Source: Hofstenia miamia (taxonomy: Eukaryota; Xenacoelomorpha; Acoela; Hofsteniidae). Taken from it: 64,000 bases of DNA. Position 1 is the first letter of the stretch; every line of letters begins with the position of its first letter. Both the position numbers and the translations under genes were made by a program. Under the pieces are notes generated by a model that was not told the DNA's origin, searched no databases, and saw only the letters and a list, made by a program, of their open reading frames with translations. Positions 44,426 through 56,682 of the stretch are shown here, one piece after another. The stretch lies in contig CABFPE010000200.1 in NCBI GenBank assembly GCA_900660155.1, forward strand, positions 1,031,698-1,095,697, in the 5' to 3' direction.

Positions 44426-46800
44426 TCATCTATATTTGAGATGAGTGGTGAATTCGATTAGAGCAGACACAACTGTTTTATCAGCGAGATGTACATTAAC
44501 ACTCTGAAAAGGGATGCCACAGGATCTACACACCGAGACAAGTTTCCTTCTTTCAAAGTTATAAATAGGGCACCGAAAAATGACGTGAGCAGCTGTTTCC
44601 AATTCTGTGCCGTGAGAAGAACAGAAGCCAGTCCGACCATCAGATTGCACTTGCCTGAGTGCTGTATCATGAGATCGTCAATGATTGGAGTTAGCATAGC
44701 GAGTGAGATGACTTCGTTAGTACCACTTGTTCGGAGTGCTCTGGTAATACGAACGGCCATACGTCTTTGCAGTGAAACCAGCTTCTTCTGAACATACTTG
44801 ATTTTCAATCTACGTATGTCCCCAAATAACTAAGGCATACGCTACTTTCGGAATGATAACCACATTGTACATAATTCTCAGATTAAAAGAAGATGCACCA
44901 TATCTCGAATTTGATATGCTAGAGAGTCTTCCAATATACTGATTACATACAGATAAGATATTTGTCAGATGTTCATTAAAATTGAGTTTTCGATCGAAAG
45001 TTAAGCCCAAGGTTTTAACATTGTCGGTCAAAATTTTACCTTGAGGAGTGTCAATAAAGGTCGTATCATTGGAATTATTAAATTTTCCAATAAATATCGC
45101 TTGTGTTTTAGAGCGATTCCGCATTAAGCCATTGTCAGTAGACCATATCTCCAACAAGTTATAGATTTGCAATGCTGACAAATGAGCAAGATCAGAACAG
45201 TCTGCCTGTATTATAGCATTAATAACATCGGCATAGGCAACACATTGATATACTTTTGAAAGACGAATTAAAACAGGATCGATGCACCCCTTCCAAAAAG
45301 AGGGACTCAGGCATCCCCCTTGAGGAGTGCCACAGTTAGGGTTGACTGTAATATTTCGAAATTGGCTGCAAATAACCGATCAATGAGATAAAAGTCTCCT
45401 AACAATTGAGACAACATATGCTTGAACATTATACGATAGAAGAGTTTCAATAATTCTCTTTGGCGGGGCTTGTTTGAAAGCTGCTGTAAAGTCAAAAGAC
45501 ATTAAAAGTGACCGTCGGTTCTTCACGCCGCTATTTCCAGTAAAGCTGTTTCTGTTGACTTGTTCTTAGAGAAGTCGTGTTGCGAGTTATTAAGCCATGA
45601 CAGGTTCAGTCTCCTCTCGATAGTCTTTTCTAACAATTTCCCTATTTGAGGAGTGACCTATATGGGTCGATAATGCTTGCTGGTTCTTGAGCCATCGGCC
45701 TTCTCAGGTTTGGATTTAGGAATGAAAGTAACAAGCGCTTCTTTTAGGATTCTTAGAAAGCATCCCCGAGCAAGGCATATATTAAATAGCCTAACGCAAG
45801 CTTTTACACAGTTTAAAGGCAATTGTTAAGATGTTCCGCTCTTATACCATCTAAAATAGTACTAAAATAGGAATGCATAAGATCTTTATACATTTCATAA
45901 AAAGAGCCGCACAGATCTCCTTTACGGTTGCGGTAGTTAGCAAAATAAATTTTCTTAGTCTGGTTGCCAGAAGCAACCCTATGTAGAAATTTCCATGGTG
46001 AGGGTTGATTCTCACAACTGTCATTCCAGTAATCCGATTTTGCTACACGAATTTTCTTTTGCAATAGCCGCTTTAGGTGTTTTTACAAGAACATCTTAGC
46101 TGGATCATTAGTGGATTTGTAAACAAGCTAGGCATTGTTCCCTTTATTAACTATATCCGATAGCTCCCCCAGCGTGATTCTTGACGTGCCTATTTAACTA
46201 TATTATAGGTGGCGATTGCTGAACAGCTATTTTGATTTTGGAGGTGATATCTTTGATCGATGCATTAATTTCATCAGCTCAATCATCAGCTGGAAGATAG
46301 AAAGAACACCTGAACATGATTTGCGAAAAATTAGGGAAATCACATTTCTTTCATAAGTCATCAGTTGTGCTGCTTATATGATTCCCTGAGAGTTCTATTC
46401 GTATTGTGAGGTGCAAGCAAAACCATTGTTAACCTCTAAGAAATAATTTTGAACTTTCCGGATAGTGTCACTGCAGACGGCGGTTATATCTATAAAGCTT
46501 AACCCTCTCATAGAATTAATGAAGGCTGGACCATTGCATGCCTCATTAAGGATATGAAATTTGTTCTGATGTAAATGTAGACATAAGGATTCTCCTTTAC
46601 TGTCTGTTCGCTTATCTTCCCAAGCACAATTATGATTGTTAAAATCACCACATATTGTACGTTTCCTTGGTAATAGTAACATGAAAGTATCTAAAGAACG
46701 ATATGTGGGTTGAATATAAGCCGAGCAAATATTAATGTTTGAGGTCGAAACGCACAGTTTGTCGATGATGGAGGTTCTTGTAAGCAAAAAGTAGAGTCAG
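44426..46800 (-). pseudogene. LINE copy K ORF2 (endonuclease, RT)
   Basis: Endonuclease piece 46787-46395: NICSAYIQPTYRS, the catalytic-type CGDFNNHNCAWED and a SFIDITAVC segment. Linker 46064-45813 (AKSDYWNDSCENQPSPWKFL). RT follows in broken frames: PKPEKADGSRTSKHYRPI and GGCLSPSFW; the active site reads YADV at 45224-45235, with Val in place of the second Asp, which would abolish catalysis. 45181-44810 is open (NRSKTQAIFIGKF, LGLTFDRKLNFNEHL). The C-terminus has QRRMAVRITRALRT and ETAAHVIFRCP. Confidence 0.8.
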
Positions 46801-46979
46801 ATGGTGAATCGATGATAAACTCGACTTTTCCCAACATTTTTCTTAGTAATACTAATCACCTTGGCGTAAGGATGTAGGTTTCTTAGTATACTTGTAAGTA
46901 TGACAACGATTCACTTCGTCCTGAACAAACTTTTTCCAGTAATTGCCACGAAAATCGGTTTCATTGATTTGCGATATGA

Positions 46980-47830
46980 CACTTTTCTTCAGTATTGGAC
47001 AGCAGCCGTCAAAAGCGTGATGCGACCCAGTATCGTTTTCGTGTAAGCGAGATCGTAGACAATTAGCACATTTAGTAGGTTTATTACAAACTCATTTGAG
47101 TGAATGATTTACCCCTCCGTTTTTACATGTTAGATGAGCATGAGTTTCTTTATGCGTACATTTGGCCGTATCCTAGACATTGCATACACTTGCGAGGCTT
47201 CCTTCGACATAAGTCCTTGTGATTTTAAACCCTAATGTTAGCTTCATTTGATTTGTTGATAGCCTTTCAAATGTCTGGACTTCGGAAAGCATAGAAGTGT
47301 GCTATATATTTATCACAGTAAAAAATTTGTGAATTATCCTCAGTAAGACTTTGTCTAACACCTTGCTTTTCCTCGTCTGAGAAGTCACGGGGAAGATTAA
47401 ATGGCAACAGCTTACTAATTATCCTAACATCAGGATCGATTTCCTTCAAAGCATGTAATACATCATGGCTTTTATCGGTACTTGTAATAAATACTGTCTT
47501 CTTTTCAAGCTTAATAATTTTCGAAGGCCTGATAACATGACTTTTATCGTCATTAATTTCAATATCATTGAACTTACGATTCATAACAATCTTGACGTCA
47601 GGGTGTGCTTTGGGAACAACAAGCTCGCTATACAGCGGCATAGGTTTGGGCTCAGCCATACCTACTACAATGGTATCAACTGATGCCTGAAGCTGCTCTA
47701 TCTTCTTACATACAGAACCTTGGTTAACACATTCCTCACACCTGTAAATAATATTGGGAATTTGTACCTTTCGCTGAACAGCCTTTTTATGGCTCGCAAA
47801 AAATTCGAGAATCTCATTAAACTGTATAGT
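46980..47830 (-). pseudogene. LINE copy K ORF1 (gag-like, zinc knuckles)
   Basis: N-terminal region with FASHKKAVQRKVQIPN and a CEECVNQG pair, then an open 130-codon block (47659-47267) from MAEPKPMPLYSELVVPKAH to HFYAFRSPDI, containing TDKSHDVLHALKEIDPDVRI, an RRM-like fold typical of gag-like ORF1. Downstream in broken frames come CTHKETHAHLTC and CNKPTKCANC, CCHC-type knuckles. The protein would coat element RNA. Identical in the second copy (51746-52138). Confidence 0.7.
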
Positions 47831-47935
47831 AAACAGGCGCTCTGATTAAGTACGCAGAGTTCTCGAAATTCCCAATATAGTTTGATTCTCAATCGCTTTC
47901 TACTCGTATAGAAACATTTTTCAGTTTCCATGGCT

Positions 47936-49058
47936 TTGCAAGAATTCTTTAAATGATTAATGTTAACTAATATCAGTGTTTATCGTTAAATATCTTCAAA
48001 AATAACCTTCCACGATTAACATCAATTCGGGTGATTAAATATCTTTCGGGTTTTCTATTGAATAATTTGGGATTCTGGAATGCCATTTAGCCTTTCTCCC
48101 TTAGGCATATGAAAGGGCATTAATTTTTTATTATTAATAGGGATTTAAATTGTGGGGGTTTGAGAACTTTTTTGGTAGAAAGAAAGTTTTCACATAAAAA
48201 TTTTATTCACACTCAAATTTTTTAGAAAAAATATTTATCTTACTTTCTTGGGCACGCATATCAATAACATCTGCTGTATCAATTTGCTTTGTATATTCCT
48301 TTTCAATATTTAATAAAAGAAGATACGTAATTTTGATGGAGCTATTGTGTTTCTTAGATACGTTTTTAATCTTCTTCAGCAACTAAAGAAACGTTTTGCT
48401 TTATATGATGTTGCGTAGGGTTATAGGTATAGCTGCATATAGCTGTAATATTATTAACATGGTAGAAAAATTGGTAATATCTCCGTTATGTCATTATCGA
48501 AAAATGTTTCAATTATTTCCACCGCTTTTTTGTTTTTGCGACTTCAGTATCTTTTGATTTGAATGAATGGAACAGTTTGTGTTCAATTTGCAATCGATCA
48601 CGAGCAGATTGTAAGAAATTGCGATTGTCTCAAAGTCACAGCTGGCTACAGATCGATTGCCTTTCAATAAAACATATTCTAAAGCATATGTAACAAAACT
48701 TAATAATTTGTGGAAACCTGGATTCTATTACAGAGTTCATGTTTCTAACGCTGTATAGTGCGTCATTATTTTACAATACGTTTTCGAATTTTTTATGCAT
48801 TAACAGATCCGATAAATACAGCATCTAAAGGATGTTATGGTCTTCGATTGCTAACGCATGCATGTCTAAAAGAAAAAGGCAAATCATCATACCTCTGTTG
48901 TGATCTTATCATTAAGACTGTTGGATATTCTGTTCTCCTTTCCACAATAGCCTCAACTGTTTTTTCTTGGAAATATTTGCTTAAAGTTTGTGTTTAGCAC
49001 AATTTATCGAACACACTTGAAATGAATATAAATTTAATGTCCAATTTTGCTTTTTGTA
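47936..49058. other. Flank upstream of LINE K, nothing recognised
   Basis: Unassigned. The 79-codon plus-strand ORF at 48758-48997 (FYALTDPINTASKGCYGL) is duplicated at 53237-53476 only because the block is. Confidence 0.5.
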
Positions 49059-49083
49059 TATATATATATATATATATATATAT

Positions 49084-49164
49084 NTTCAGGATCTTTTGAT
49101 AGCATTTCGAGGTCTATGTGAACTATCTCATTAGGTTGCATCGCGATAATCTTTTCCAGTGGTN
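49084..49164. other. 79-bp orphan segment between two n joins
   Basis: A short sequence (TTCAGGATCTTTTGATAGCA onward) bounded by n on both sides and unrelated to either block. A scaffolding remnant. Confidence 0.8.
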
Positions 49165-52100
49165 TGGAGTTAGCATAGCGAGTGAGATGACTTCGTTAGT
49201 ACCACTTGTTCGGAGTGCTCTGGTAATACGAACGGCCATACGTCTTTGCAGTGAAACCAGCTTCTTCTGAACATACTTGATTTTCAATCTACGTATGTCC
49301 CCAAATAACTAAGGCATACGCTACTTTCGGAATGATAACCACATTGTACATAATTCTCAGATTAAAAGAAGATGCACCATATCTCGAATTTGATATGCTA
49401 GAGAGTCTTCCAATATACTGATTACATACAGATAAGATATTTGTCAGATGTTCATTAAAATTGAGTTTTCGATCGAAAGTTAAGCCCAAGGTTTTAACAT
49501 TGTCGGTCAAAATTTTACCTTGAGGAGTGTCAATAAAGGTCGTATCATTGGAATTATTAAATTTTCCAATAAATATCGCTTGTGTTTTAGAGCGATTCCG
49601 CATTAAGCCATTGTCAGTAGACCATATCTCCAACAAGTTATAGATTTGCAATGCTGACAAATGAGCAAGATCAGAACAGTCTGCCTGTATTATAGCATTA
49701 ATAACATCGGCATAGGCAACACATTGATATACTTTTGAAAGACGAATTAAAACAGGATCGATGCACCCCTTCCAAAAAGAGGGACTCAGGCATCCCCCTT
49801 GAGGAGTGCCACAGTTAGGGTTGACTGTAATATTTCGAAATTGGCTGCAAATAACCGATCAATGAGATAAAAGTCTCCTAACAATTGAGACAACATATGC
49901 TTGAACATTATACGATAGAAGAGTTTCAATAATTCTCTTTGGCGGGGCTTGTTTGAAAGCTGCTGTAAAGTCAAAAGACATTAAAAGTGACCGTCGGTTC
50001 TTCACGCCGCTATTTCCAGTAAAGCTGTTTCTGTTGACTTGTTCTTAGAGAAGTCGTGTTGCGAGTTATTAAGCCATGACAGGTTCAGTCTCCTCTCGAT
50101 AGTCTTTTCTAACAATTTCCCTATTTGAGGAGTGACCTATATGGGTCGATAATGCTTGCTGGTTCTTGAGCCATCGGCCTTCTCAGGTTTGGATTTAGGA
50201 ATGAAAGTAACAAGCGCTTCTTTTAGGATTCTTAGAAAGCATCCCCGAGCAAGGCATATATTAAATAGCCTAACGCAAGCTTTTACACAGTTTAAAGGCA
50301 ATTGTTAAGATGTTCCGCTCTTATACCATCTAAAATAGTACTAAAATAGGAATGCATAAGATCTTTATACATTTCATAAAAAGAGCCGCACAGATCTCCT
50401 TTACGGTTGCGGTAGTTAGCAAAATAAATTTTCTTAGTCTGGTTGCCAGAAGCAACCCTATGTAGAAATTTCCATGGTGAGGGTTGATTCTCACAACTGT
50501 CATTCCAGTAATCCGATTTTGCTACACGAATTTTCTTTTGCAATAGCCGCTTTAGGTGTTTTTACAAGAACATCTTAGCTGGATCATTAGTGGATTTGTA
50601 AACAAGCTAGGCATTGTTCCCTTTATTAACTATATCCGATAGCTCCCCCAGCGTGATTCTTGACGTGCCTATTTAACTATATTATAGGTGGCGATTGCTG
50701 AACAGCTATTTTGATTTTGGAGGTGATATCTTTGATCGATGCATTAATTTCATCAGCTCAATCATCAGCTGGAAGATAGAAAGAACACCTGAACATGATT
50801 TGCGAAAAATTAGGGAAATCACATTTCTTTCATAAGTCATCAGTTGTGCTGCTTATATGATTCCCTGAGAGTTCTATTCGTATTGTGAGGTGCAAGCAAA
50901 ACCATTGTTAACCTCTAAGAAATAATTTTGAACTTTCCGGATAGTGTCACTGCAGACGGCGGTTATATCTATAAAGCTTAACCCTCTCATAGAATTAATG
51001 AAGGCTGGACCATTGCATGCCTCATTAAGGATATGAAATTTGTTCTGATGTAAATGTAGACATAAGGATTCTCCTTTACTGTCTGTTCGCTTATCTTCCC
51101 AAGCACAATTATGATTGTTAAAATCACCACATATTGTACGTTTCCTTGGTAATAGTAACATGAAAGTATCTAAAGAACGATATGTGGGTTGAATATAAGC
51201 CGAGCAAATATTAATGTTTGAGGTCGAAACGCACAGTTTGTCGATGATGGAGGTTCTTGTAAGCAAAAAGTAGAGTCAGATGGTGAATCGATGATAAACT
51301 CGACTTTTCCCAACATTTTTCTTAGTAATACTAATCACCTTGGCGTAAGGATGTAGGTTTCTTAGTATACTTGTAAGTATGACAACGATTCACTTCGTCC
51401 TGAACAAACTTTTTCCAGTAATTGCCACGAAAATCGGTTTCATTGATTTGCGATATGACACTTTTCTTCAGTATTGGACAGCAGCCGTCAAAAGCGTGAT
51501 GCGACCCAGTATCGTTTTCGTGTAAGCGAGATCGTAGACAATTAGCACATTTAGTAGGTTTATTACAAACTCATTTGAGTGAATGATTTACCCCTCCGTT
51601 TTTACATGTTAGATGAGCATGAGTTTCTTTATGCGTACATTTGGCCGTATCCTAGACATTGCATACACTTGCGAGGCTTCCTTCGACATAAGTCCTTGTG
51701 ATTTTAAACCCTAATGTTAGCTTCATTTGATTTGTTGATAGCCTTTCAAATGTCTGGACTTCGGAAAGCATAGAAGTGTGCTATATATTTATCACAGTAA
51801 AAAATTTGTGAATTATCCTCAGTAAGACTTTGTCTAACACCTTGCTTTTCCTCGTCTGAGAAGTCACGGGGAAGATTAAATGGCAACAGCTTACTAATTA
51901 TCCTAACATCAGGATCGATTTCCTTCAAAGCATGTAATACATCATGGCTTTTATCGGTACTTGTAATAAATACTGTCTTCTTTTCAAGCTTAATAATTTT
52001 CGAAGGCCTGATAACATGACTTTTATCGTCATTAATTTCAATATCATTGAACTTACGATTCATAACAATCTTGACGTCAGGGTGTGCTTTGGGAACAACA

Positions 52101-52414
52101 AGCTCGCTATACAGCGGCATAGGTTTGGGCTCAGCCATACCTACTACAATGGTATCAACTGATGCCTGAAGCTGCTCTATCTTCTTACATACAGAACCTT
52201 GGTTAACACATTCCTCACACCTGTAAATAATATTGGGAATTTGTACCTTTCGCTGAACAGCCTTTTTATGGCTCGCAAAAAATTCGAGAATCTCATTAAA
52301 CTGTATAGTAAACAGGCGCTCTGATTAAGTACGCAGAGTTCTCGAAATTCCCAATATAGTTTGATTCTCAATCGCTTTCTACTCGTATAGAAACATTTTT
52401 CAGTTTCCATGGCT
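49165..52414 (-). mobile_element. LINE copy K, second occurrence, without the last 475 bp
   Basis: Same element as 44686-47935. The RT C-terminal and 3' tail portion (44212-44685) is missing because the block begins at the n at 49164. Confidence 0.85.
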
Positions 52415-53533
52415 TTGCAAGAATTCTTTAAATGATTAATGTTAACTAATATCAGTGTTTATCGTTAAATATCTTCAAAAATAACCTTCCACGATTAACA
52501 TCAATTCGGGTGATTAAATATCTTTCGGGTTTTCTATTGAATAATTTGGGATTCTGGAATGCCATTTAGCCTTTCTCCCTTAGGCATATGAAAGGGCATT
52601 AATTTTTTATTATTAATAGGGATTTAAATTGTGGGGGTTTGAGAACTTTTTTGGTAGAAAGAAAGTTTTCACATAAAAATTTTATTCACACTCAAATTTT
52701 TTAGAAAAAATATTTATCTTACTTTCTTGGGCACGCATATCAATAACATCTGCTGTATCAATTTGCTTTGTATATTCCTTTTCAATATTTAATAAAAGAA
52801 GATACGTAATTTTGATGGAGCTATTGTGTTTCTTAGATACGTTTTTAATCTTCTTCAGCAACTAAAGAAACGTTTTGCTTTATATGATGTTGCGTAGGGT
52901 TATAGGTATAGCTGCATATAGCTGTAATATTATTAACATGGTAGAAAAATTGGTAATATCTCCGTTATGTCATTATCGAAAAATGTTTCAATTATTTCCA
53001 CCGCTTTTTTGTTTTTGCGACTTCAGTATCTTTTGATTTGAATGAATGGAACAGTTTGTGTTCAATTTGCAATCGATCACGAGCAGATTGTAAGAAATTG
53101 CGATTGTCTCAAAGTCACAGCTGGCTACAGATCGATTGCCTTTCAATAAAACATATTCTAAAGCATATGTAACAAAACTTAATAATTTGTGGAAACCTGG
53201 ATTCTATTACAGAGTTCATGTTTCTAACGCTGTATAGTGCGTCATTATTTTACAATACGTTTTCGAATTTTTTATGCATTAACAGATCCGATAAATACAG
53301 CATCTAAAGGATGTTATGGTCTTCGATTGCTAACGCATGCATGTCTAAAAGAAAAAGGCAAATCATCATACCTCTGTTGTGATCTTATCATTAAGACTGT
53401 TGGATATTCTGTTCTCCTTTCCACAATAGCCTCAACTGTTTTTTCTTGGAAATATTTGCTTAAAGTTTGTGTTTAGCACAATTTATCGAACACACTTGAA
53501 ATGAATATAAATTTAATGTCCAATTTTGCTTTT

Positions 53534-53562
<29 letters not shown>
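49165..53562. repeat. 4.4-kb block, second copy (contains LINE K again)
   Basis: Second occurrence of 44686-49083. It includes the LINE K RT (49289-49660), endonuclease (50874-51266) and ORF1 (51746-52138), all minus strand, with the same defects. It continues through the (TA)n tract into a Tc1 element, which the first copy lacks. An unmerged allele or overlapping contig is the simplest explanation. Confidence 0.95.
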
Positions 53563-53567
<5 letters not shown>

Positions 53568-53572
<5 letters not shown>

Positions 53573-54901
53573 GGCCAAAAGTTTGGGAACAGTAACCTGT
53601 CTAAAGCGTGTTTTATGCTATTTCCTGGAAACTTCATAAAATTCCTGGAATTCCTAATTTTTTTCTTAGAATTTACAACCGATTCATTTAGCCAATCAAT
53701 TTCACACAACTTTAGATTTACACAATACATTTTCACTGAAAAACCACTATCATTATAGTTTGAAATATACTCCGCGGTAGTGAAATTCCACCAACAATGC
53801 GTGCTCAAATTCATATCTTGTACGAGGAGGGGTACAATTATCGCGCTATAGCTGTTAGAATGGGCGTATCTTCAGTATCCAGAAGTTTTACTCGCTATCA
53901 GCAACTGAAAATTTTTTCCTCTCGCAAGCGGTCTGGAAGACCAAAAGTGACAACCCCTCAGACCTTTAAGTAGTCAATCAACCATTCTCTTCATCTTCTG
54001 AAGTCAAAGCAGATCTAGGTGTGGTAGTGCAGAATGTATCAACACCATTAGGCGTTGATTGAATACTACCTTTGACATTCCATCGTGCAAACCGGCAGCC
54101 AAACCCCGATTGTCTTCAAAGAGCATTCGAGACTGGTTGCACTTCTACAGGCAATACCAACACTACACCCCTGAGATGCAGCATCAAATAATGTTTAGTG
54201 ACAAATCCAAGATTTGCCAGTTTACATAATACTGGCCACACGTTCGATGACCAAGGAACCAAAGATTCAACACACGTTACACGCAACAAACTTTCCGCTC
54301 AGCGCCCTCTGTGATGATTTGGGGTGCTATAACTGCGAATGGGCGTGCCCGTCTGCATTTTGTTCCTCACAACGAGACAGTCACAGCCAAGGCCTATCTC
54401 AAAGTTCCCATGTTTATGCAGCTTCACGGAACATCTGTACTACAACAAGATGGTGCTCCTTGTCACAGCGGCAAAGTTATGAAACAGTGGATTGCATCAC
54501 AAGACTTTCGGATGCTTGAAAACTGGCCGGTAAACTCCCCCGATCTCAACGTCATAGAAAATTGCTGGCATCACATCAAAAACTGTCTGAGGAAGCGCCA
54601 ATGCATATCACTCGACGAACTGAAGAAGCAAATTAAAGGGGTATGGTGCACAGAGATTACTGATGAATATTGTAGAAAGCTGATTGAGTCAATGTTAAAT
54701 GGCATTGCTGCGTGTTTGGCCAATAATAGCGGACATACAAAATACTAGTGAGTTTTTCTGAATTAACTATTTACTTTCTTCACGGTGTTATCATATTGTT
54801 TCTACATTTTGTTATTATATTGTTTCTACATTGCGTTTTTTAGTGTAAAATACAAAAATTTCTAAATTTGGAAAGTGTTCCCAAACTTTTGTCAAGTACT
54901 G
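53568..54901 (+). mobile_element. Tc1-type transposon, broken transposase, inserted in (TA)n
   Basis: Inverted ends: GTACTGGCCAAAAGTTTGGG on the left and, inverted from 54901, CAGTACTTGACAAAAGTTTG. It sits inside a TA microsatellite. The transposase starts about 53797 (MRAQIHILYEEGYNYRAIAV, then KRSGRPK, the HTH and GRPR-like linker). The C-terminal half is open at 54311-54748: MIWGAITANGRARLHFV, LQQDGAPCHSGKV and NSPDLNVIENCWHHIK. Catalytic D (FSDKSK), D and E are all visible. Several breaks separate the N- and C-terminal parts. Confidence 0.9.
53797..54748 (+). pseudogene. Tc1 transposase, DD35E spacing
   Basis: The N-terminal HTH runs from 53797 to about 53955, the middle is frameshifted, and the catalytic domain covers 54176-54748. 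From the second Asp (QQDGAPC) to the Glu (NVIEN) I count 35 residues, one more than in Tc1. The last residues are CLANNSGHTKY. Family length is about 340 residues; the pieces account for about 310. Confidence 0.8.
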
Positions 54902-55202
54902 TATATATATTTTGGACCTGTTGATAATAGCTTGAACAATGAGAAATTTAAAAATTGAGCTAGATTAAAATGAATCAATAATGAACAAAAAAATTTACCC
55001 GCAAAGTCAATTTTTTTTAAAAGTGTCATTTATTGATTATTCTTAAATAGTTAAAATGTGTGCTAAAGCGTATTGCTTTGGCTGAAGTACTTGAAAATTC
55101 AAATTTTTCAAAAAAGATTTAAATGCTCTTCATACCTCACTTTCATATAATTCTATAGTTTAGAGCACATTGATGCAACAACTGAACTGTTTCTTTACAT
55201 GA

Positions 55203-55331
55203 AAATAGGCCTCCCAAGCCCATTGAAGATTCGCATGTACAACGTCAGAGGTAGCAGCGAAAGGTACCGGGTCAGAGTTGGAAATGATCCAGTCCGGTGC
55301 GGTGGGGTCTGTAGTATATGCAAATAATATT
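55203..55331 (-). CDS. Candidate minus-strand exon, unknown
   Basis: Bounded by an acceptor-like TACTACAG on the upstream side and a donor-like CATGTAAAG. It encodes DPTAPDWIISNSDPV, then FAATSDVVHANLQWAWEAY, which has real-protein composition and higher GC than its flanks. I do not recognise the protein. The next candidate upstream on this strand is 55731-55928. Confidence 0.3.
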
Positions 55332-55730
55332 CCGTTTAACACTTCATACTCAAATGAGATTAGATGCAGATTATTCAATCAAATCAATTACCATTCATTT
55401 AAGGGAATTGCGAATAACACCATCGTGATGACATATCGTATATTGCAGCCAGGGCGTACTCATGGCAAGGACGTAACTAACTTCAAATTTTAAAGGGCAA
55501 AATATGTCATTACAATTTAATGCAATTTTTGTTCAAAGTTTTGTCAGCAATTTTGTGTGCTACATTGCGGATTTAATTTAATGTTTAAGACTAAATTTTT
55601 GAAATGAGGTTGCAACACATGAGAGCATTATTTGAGGCAGATAATGTTTTGACTGACAGTTGATAACAATTGAACCACGAGCCAATGAAAGGTTGTTGTT
55701 TTTAAACAAAAGCAATTTTAGGGTTGCGTT

Positions 55731-55928
55731 TTAAACGTACTCATCGTAGGTCCAAACGTTCCAGATTCTTAGAGGATAAATAATAAACGGTCCGCTTGCG
55801 TCTTTTCCTGATATATTCGATCCGATCCGGACCACCATTCCAACTCTGATTGGAGCATTCGCGCAAAGGCATACGTAATGGGCCCGTGATCGAACGTGGT
55901 TTTGAAATGTACATGAAAGAGGATACAC
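55731..55928 (-). CDS. Candidate minus-strand exon, unknown
   Basis: All three minus frames are open over most of this GC-richer stretch, so the frame is not decided. One reads YPLSCTFQNHVRSRAHYVCL and PFIIYPLRIWNVWTYDEY, another KTTFDHGPITYAFARMLQ. A TTCTGCAG-like acceptor lies near 55937. It could belong with 55203-55331. Confidence 0.25.
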   Translation of the reverse strand: MYPLSCTFQNHVRSRAHYVCLCANAPIRVGMVVRIGSNISGKDASGPFIIYPLRIWNVWTYDEYV

Positions 55929-56289
55929 TCCATATTCTGTAGTGCATTGATTTTTTAAAGGAATCCAAAAAAATTCTGAAGCTGTTTGAGGTCAATGATT
56001 CTTTACATGAATATTTATAGAACACTTTGTTATTGCACTTGTATATATCGTGTAGGATATAATTACTCATCTTGTGCAAGTAAACCATCATTAGTAATCC
56101 ATATCCCGCACTTTGCAAATTTTTGAGCGAATTTCAAACTCGATAACACATATTCTTCTTCGGCTTAATACCTTTTTGAAAATTTTCAGTGTAGAATACA
56201 TATGCTAAGTGTGGTTTTTATTTTCACATAAGTTTTCGATCAAATGACTTGTTATAAGATATTAACGTTTTATGCAAGAATGTATTTTT

Positions 56290-56411
56290 CAAAACTTAAT
56301 GTCTTCATTCTTTGAATAATTTTGTTTTAATTACTTAGCATAATAACTATCAAAAAATAAATAGAATTTGTAAAAATCAAAACTTAATGTCTTCATTCTT
56401 TGAATAATTTT
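56290..56411. repeat. 34-bp direct repeat ending at an exon acceptor
   Basis: CAAAACTTAATGTCTTCATT and 14 following bases occur at 56290-56323 and again at 56378-56411. The second copy runs straight into the TTTTAG acceptor of the exon at 56414; the first has TTTTG instead of TTTTAG. Confidence 0.85.
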
Positions 56412-56413
56412 AG

Positions 56414-56682
56414 ATATAGAGAAGCTGCTGTAACTTTGTTTAACATGGATGTTCAAGGTCATGTAAGTATTGCGCTAACGCTGGAGCGGAATCTTTTTGT
56501 GCCTAATCGTGACTCTACAAAAGCCGTTGAAATATTGTTAATGGATAAAATGCTTAGACATTGCATGGGAACATTGTTGATAACGTCCTGTGAAACTCCA
56601 TCTGATAGTGCTTTCGATTGTGTTCAGCCAGAAGAAAAAGCGTCTTCTGAGATTGAGGATTTGAGTGATATCATTACTCAAG
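56414..56682 (+). CDS. Host gene of unknown function, exon A
   Basis: Starts after a TTTTAG acceptor and ends at AAG|GTAAGC. It encodes REAAVTLFNMDVQGHVSI, LTLERNLFVPNRDSTKAVEI, LMDKMLRHCMGTLLI and an acidic stretch EEKASSEIEDLSDIITQ. Phase at the end is 1. No domain recognised; the acidic, Ser-rich C-terminal half looks disordered. The exon joins in frame to 56726 across a 43-bp intron, which is the main support that this is a real gene. Upstream exons are not identified. Confidence 0.6.

Larger units (their letters stand above)
44212..47935 (-). mobile_element. LINE copy K (I/R1/Jockey group), near full length, decayed
   Basis: Minus strand: ORF1 gag-like with CCHC knuckles (47830-46980), endonuclease (46787-46395 and around), linker, RT (45700-44810), RT C-terminus with a Cys/His motif (44650-44426) and a 3' end in (TTCA)n at 44212-44222. 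ORF1 zinc knuckles plus a C-terminal HC motif point to the I/R1/Jockey group. Many breaks; the RT active site is altered. Confidence 0.85.
44686..49083. repeat. 4.4-kb block, first copy
   Basis: Identical by eye to 49165-53562 at a constant offset of 4479, with the same translations in every ORF compared. It covers most of LINE copy K plus 1.1 kb of upstream flank and ends in a (TA)n tract at an n (49084). Confidence 0.95.
54911..56289. other. Intergenic region with possible minus-strand exons
   Basis: Mostly unassigned. It contains the candidate exons at 55203-55331 and 55731-55928 described separately. Confidence 0.4.

Noticed and set aside
44489-44791. 100-codon plus-strand ORF
   Set aside because: Antisense to the LINE K RT C-terminus (Cys/His motif on the minus strand).
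53473-53814. 113-codon minus-strand ORF containing an Ile-Tyr repeat
   Set aside because: It spans a (TA)n tract and the Tc1 end; the IYIYIY run is microsatellite translation.
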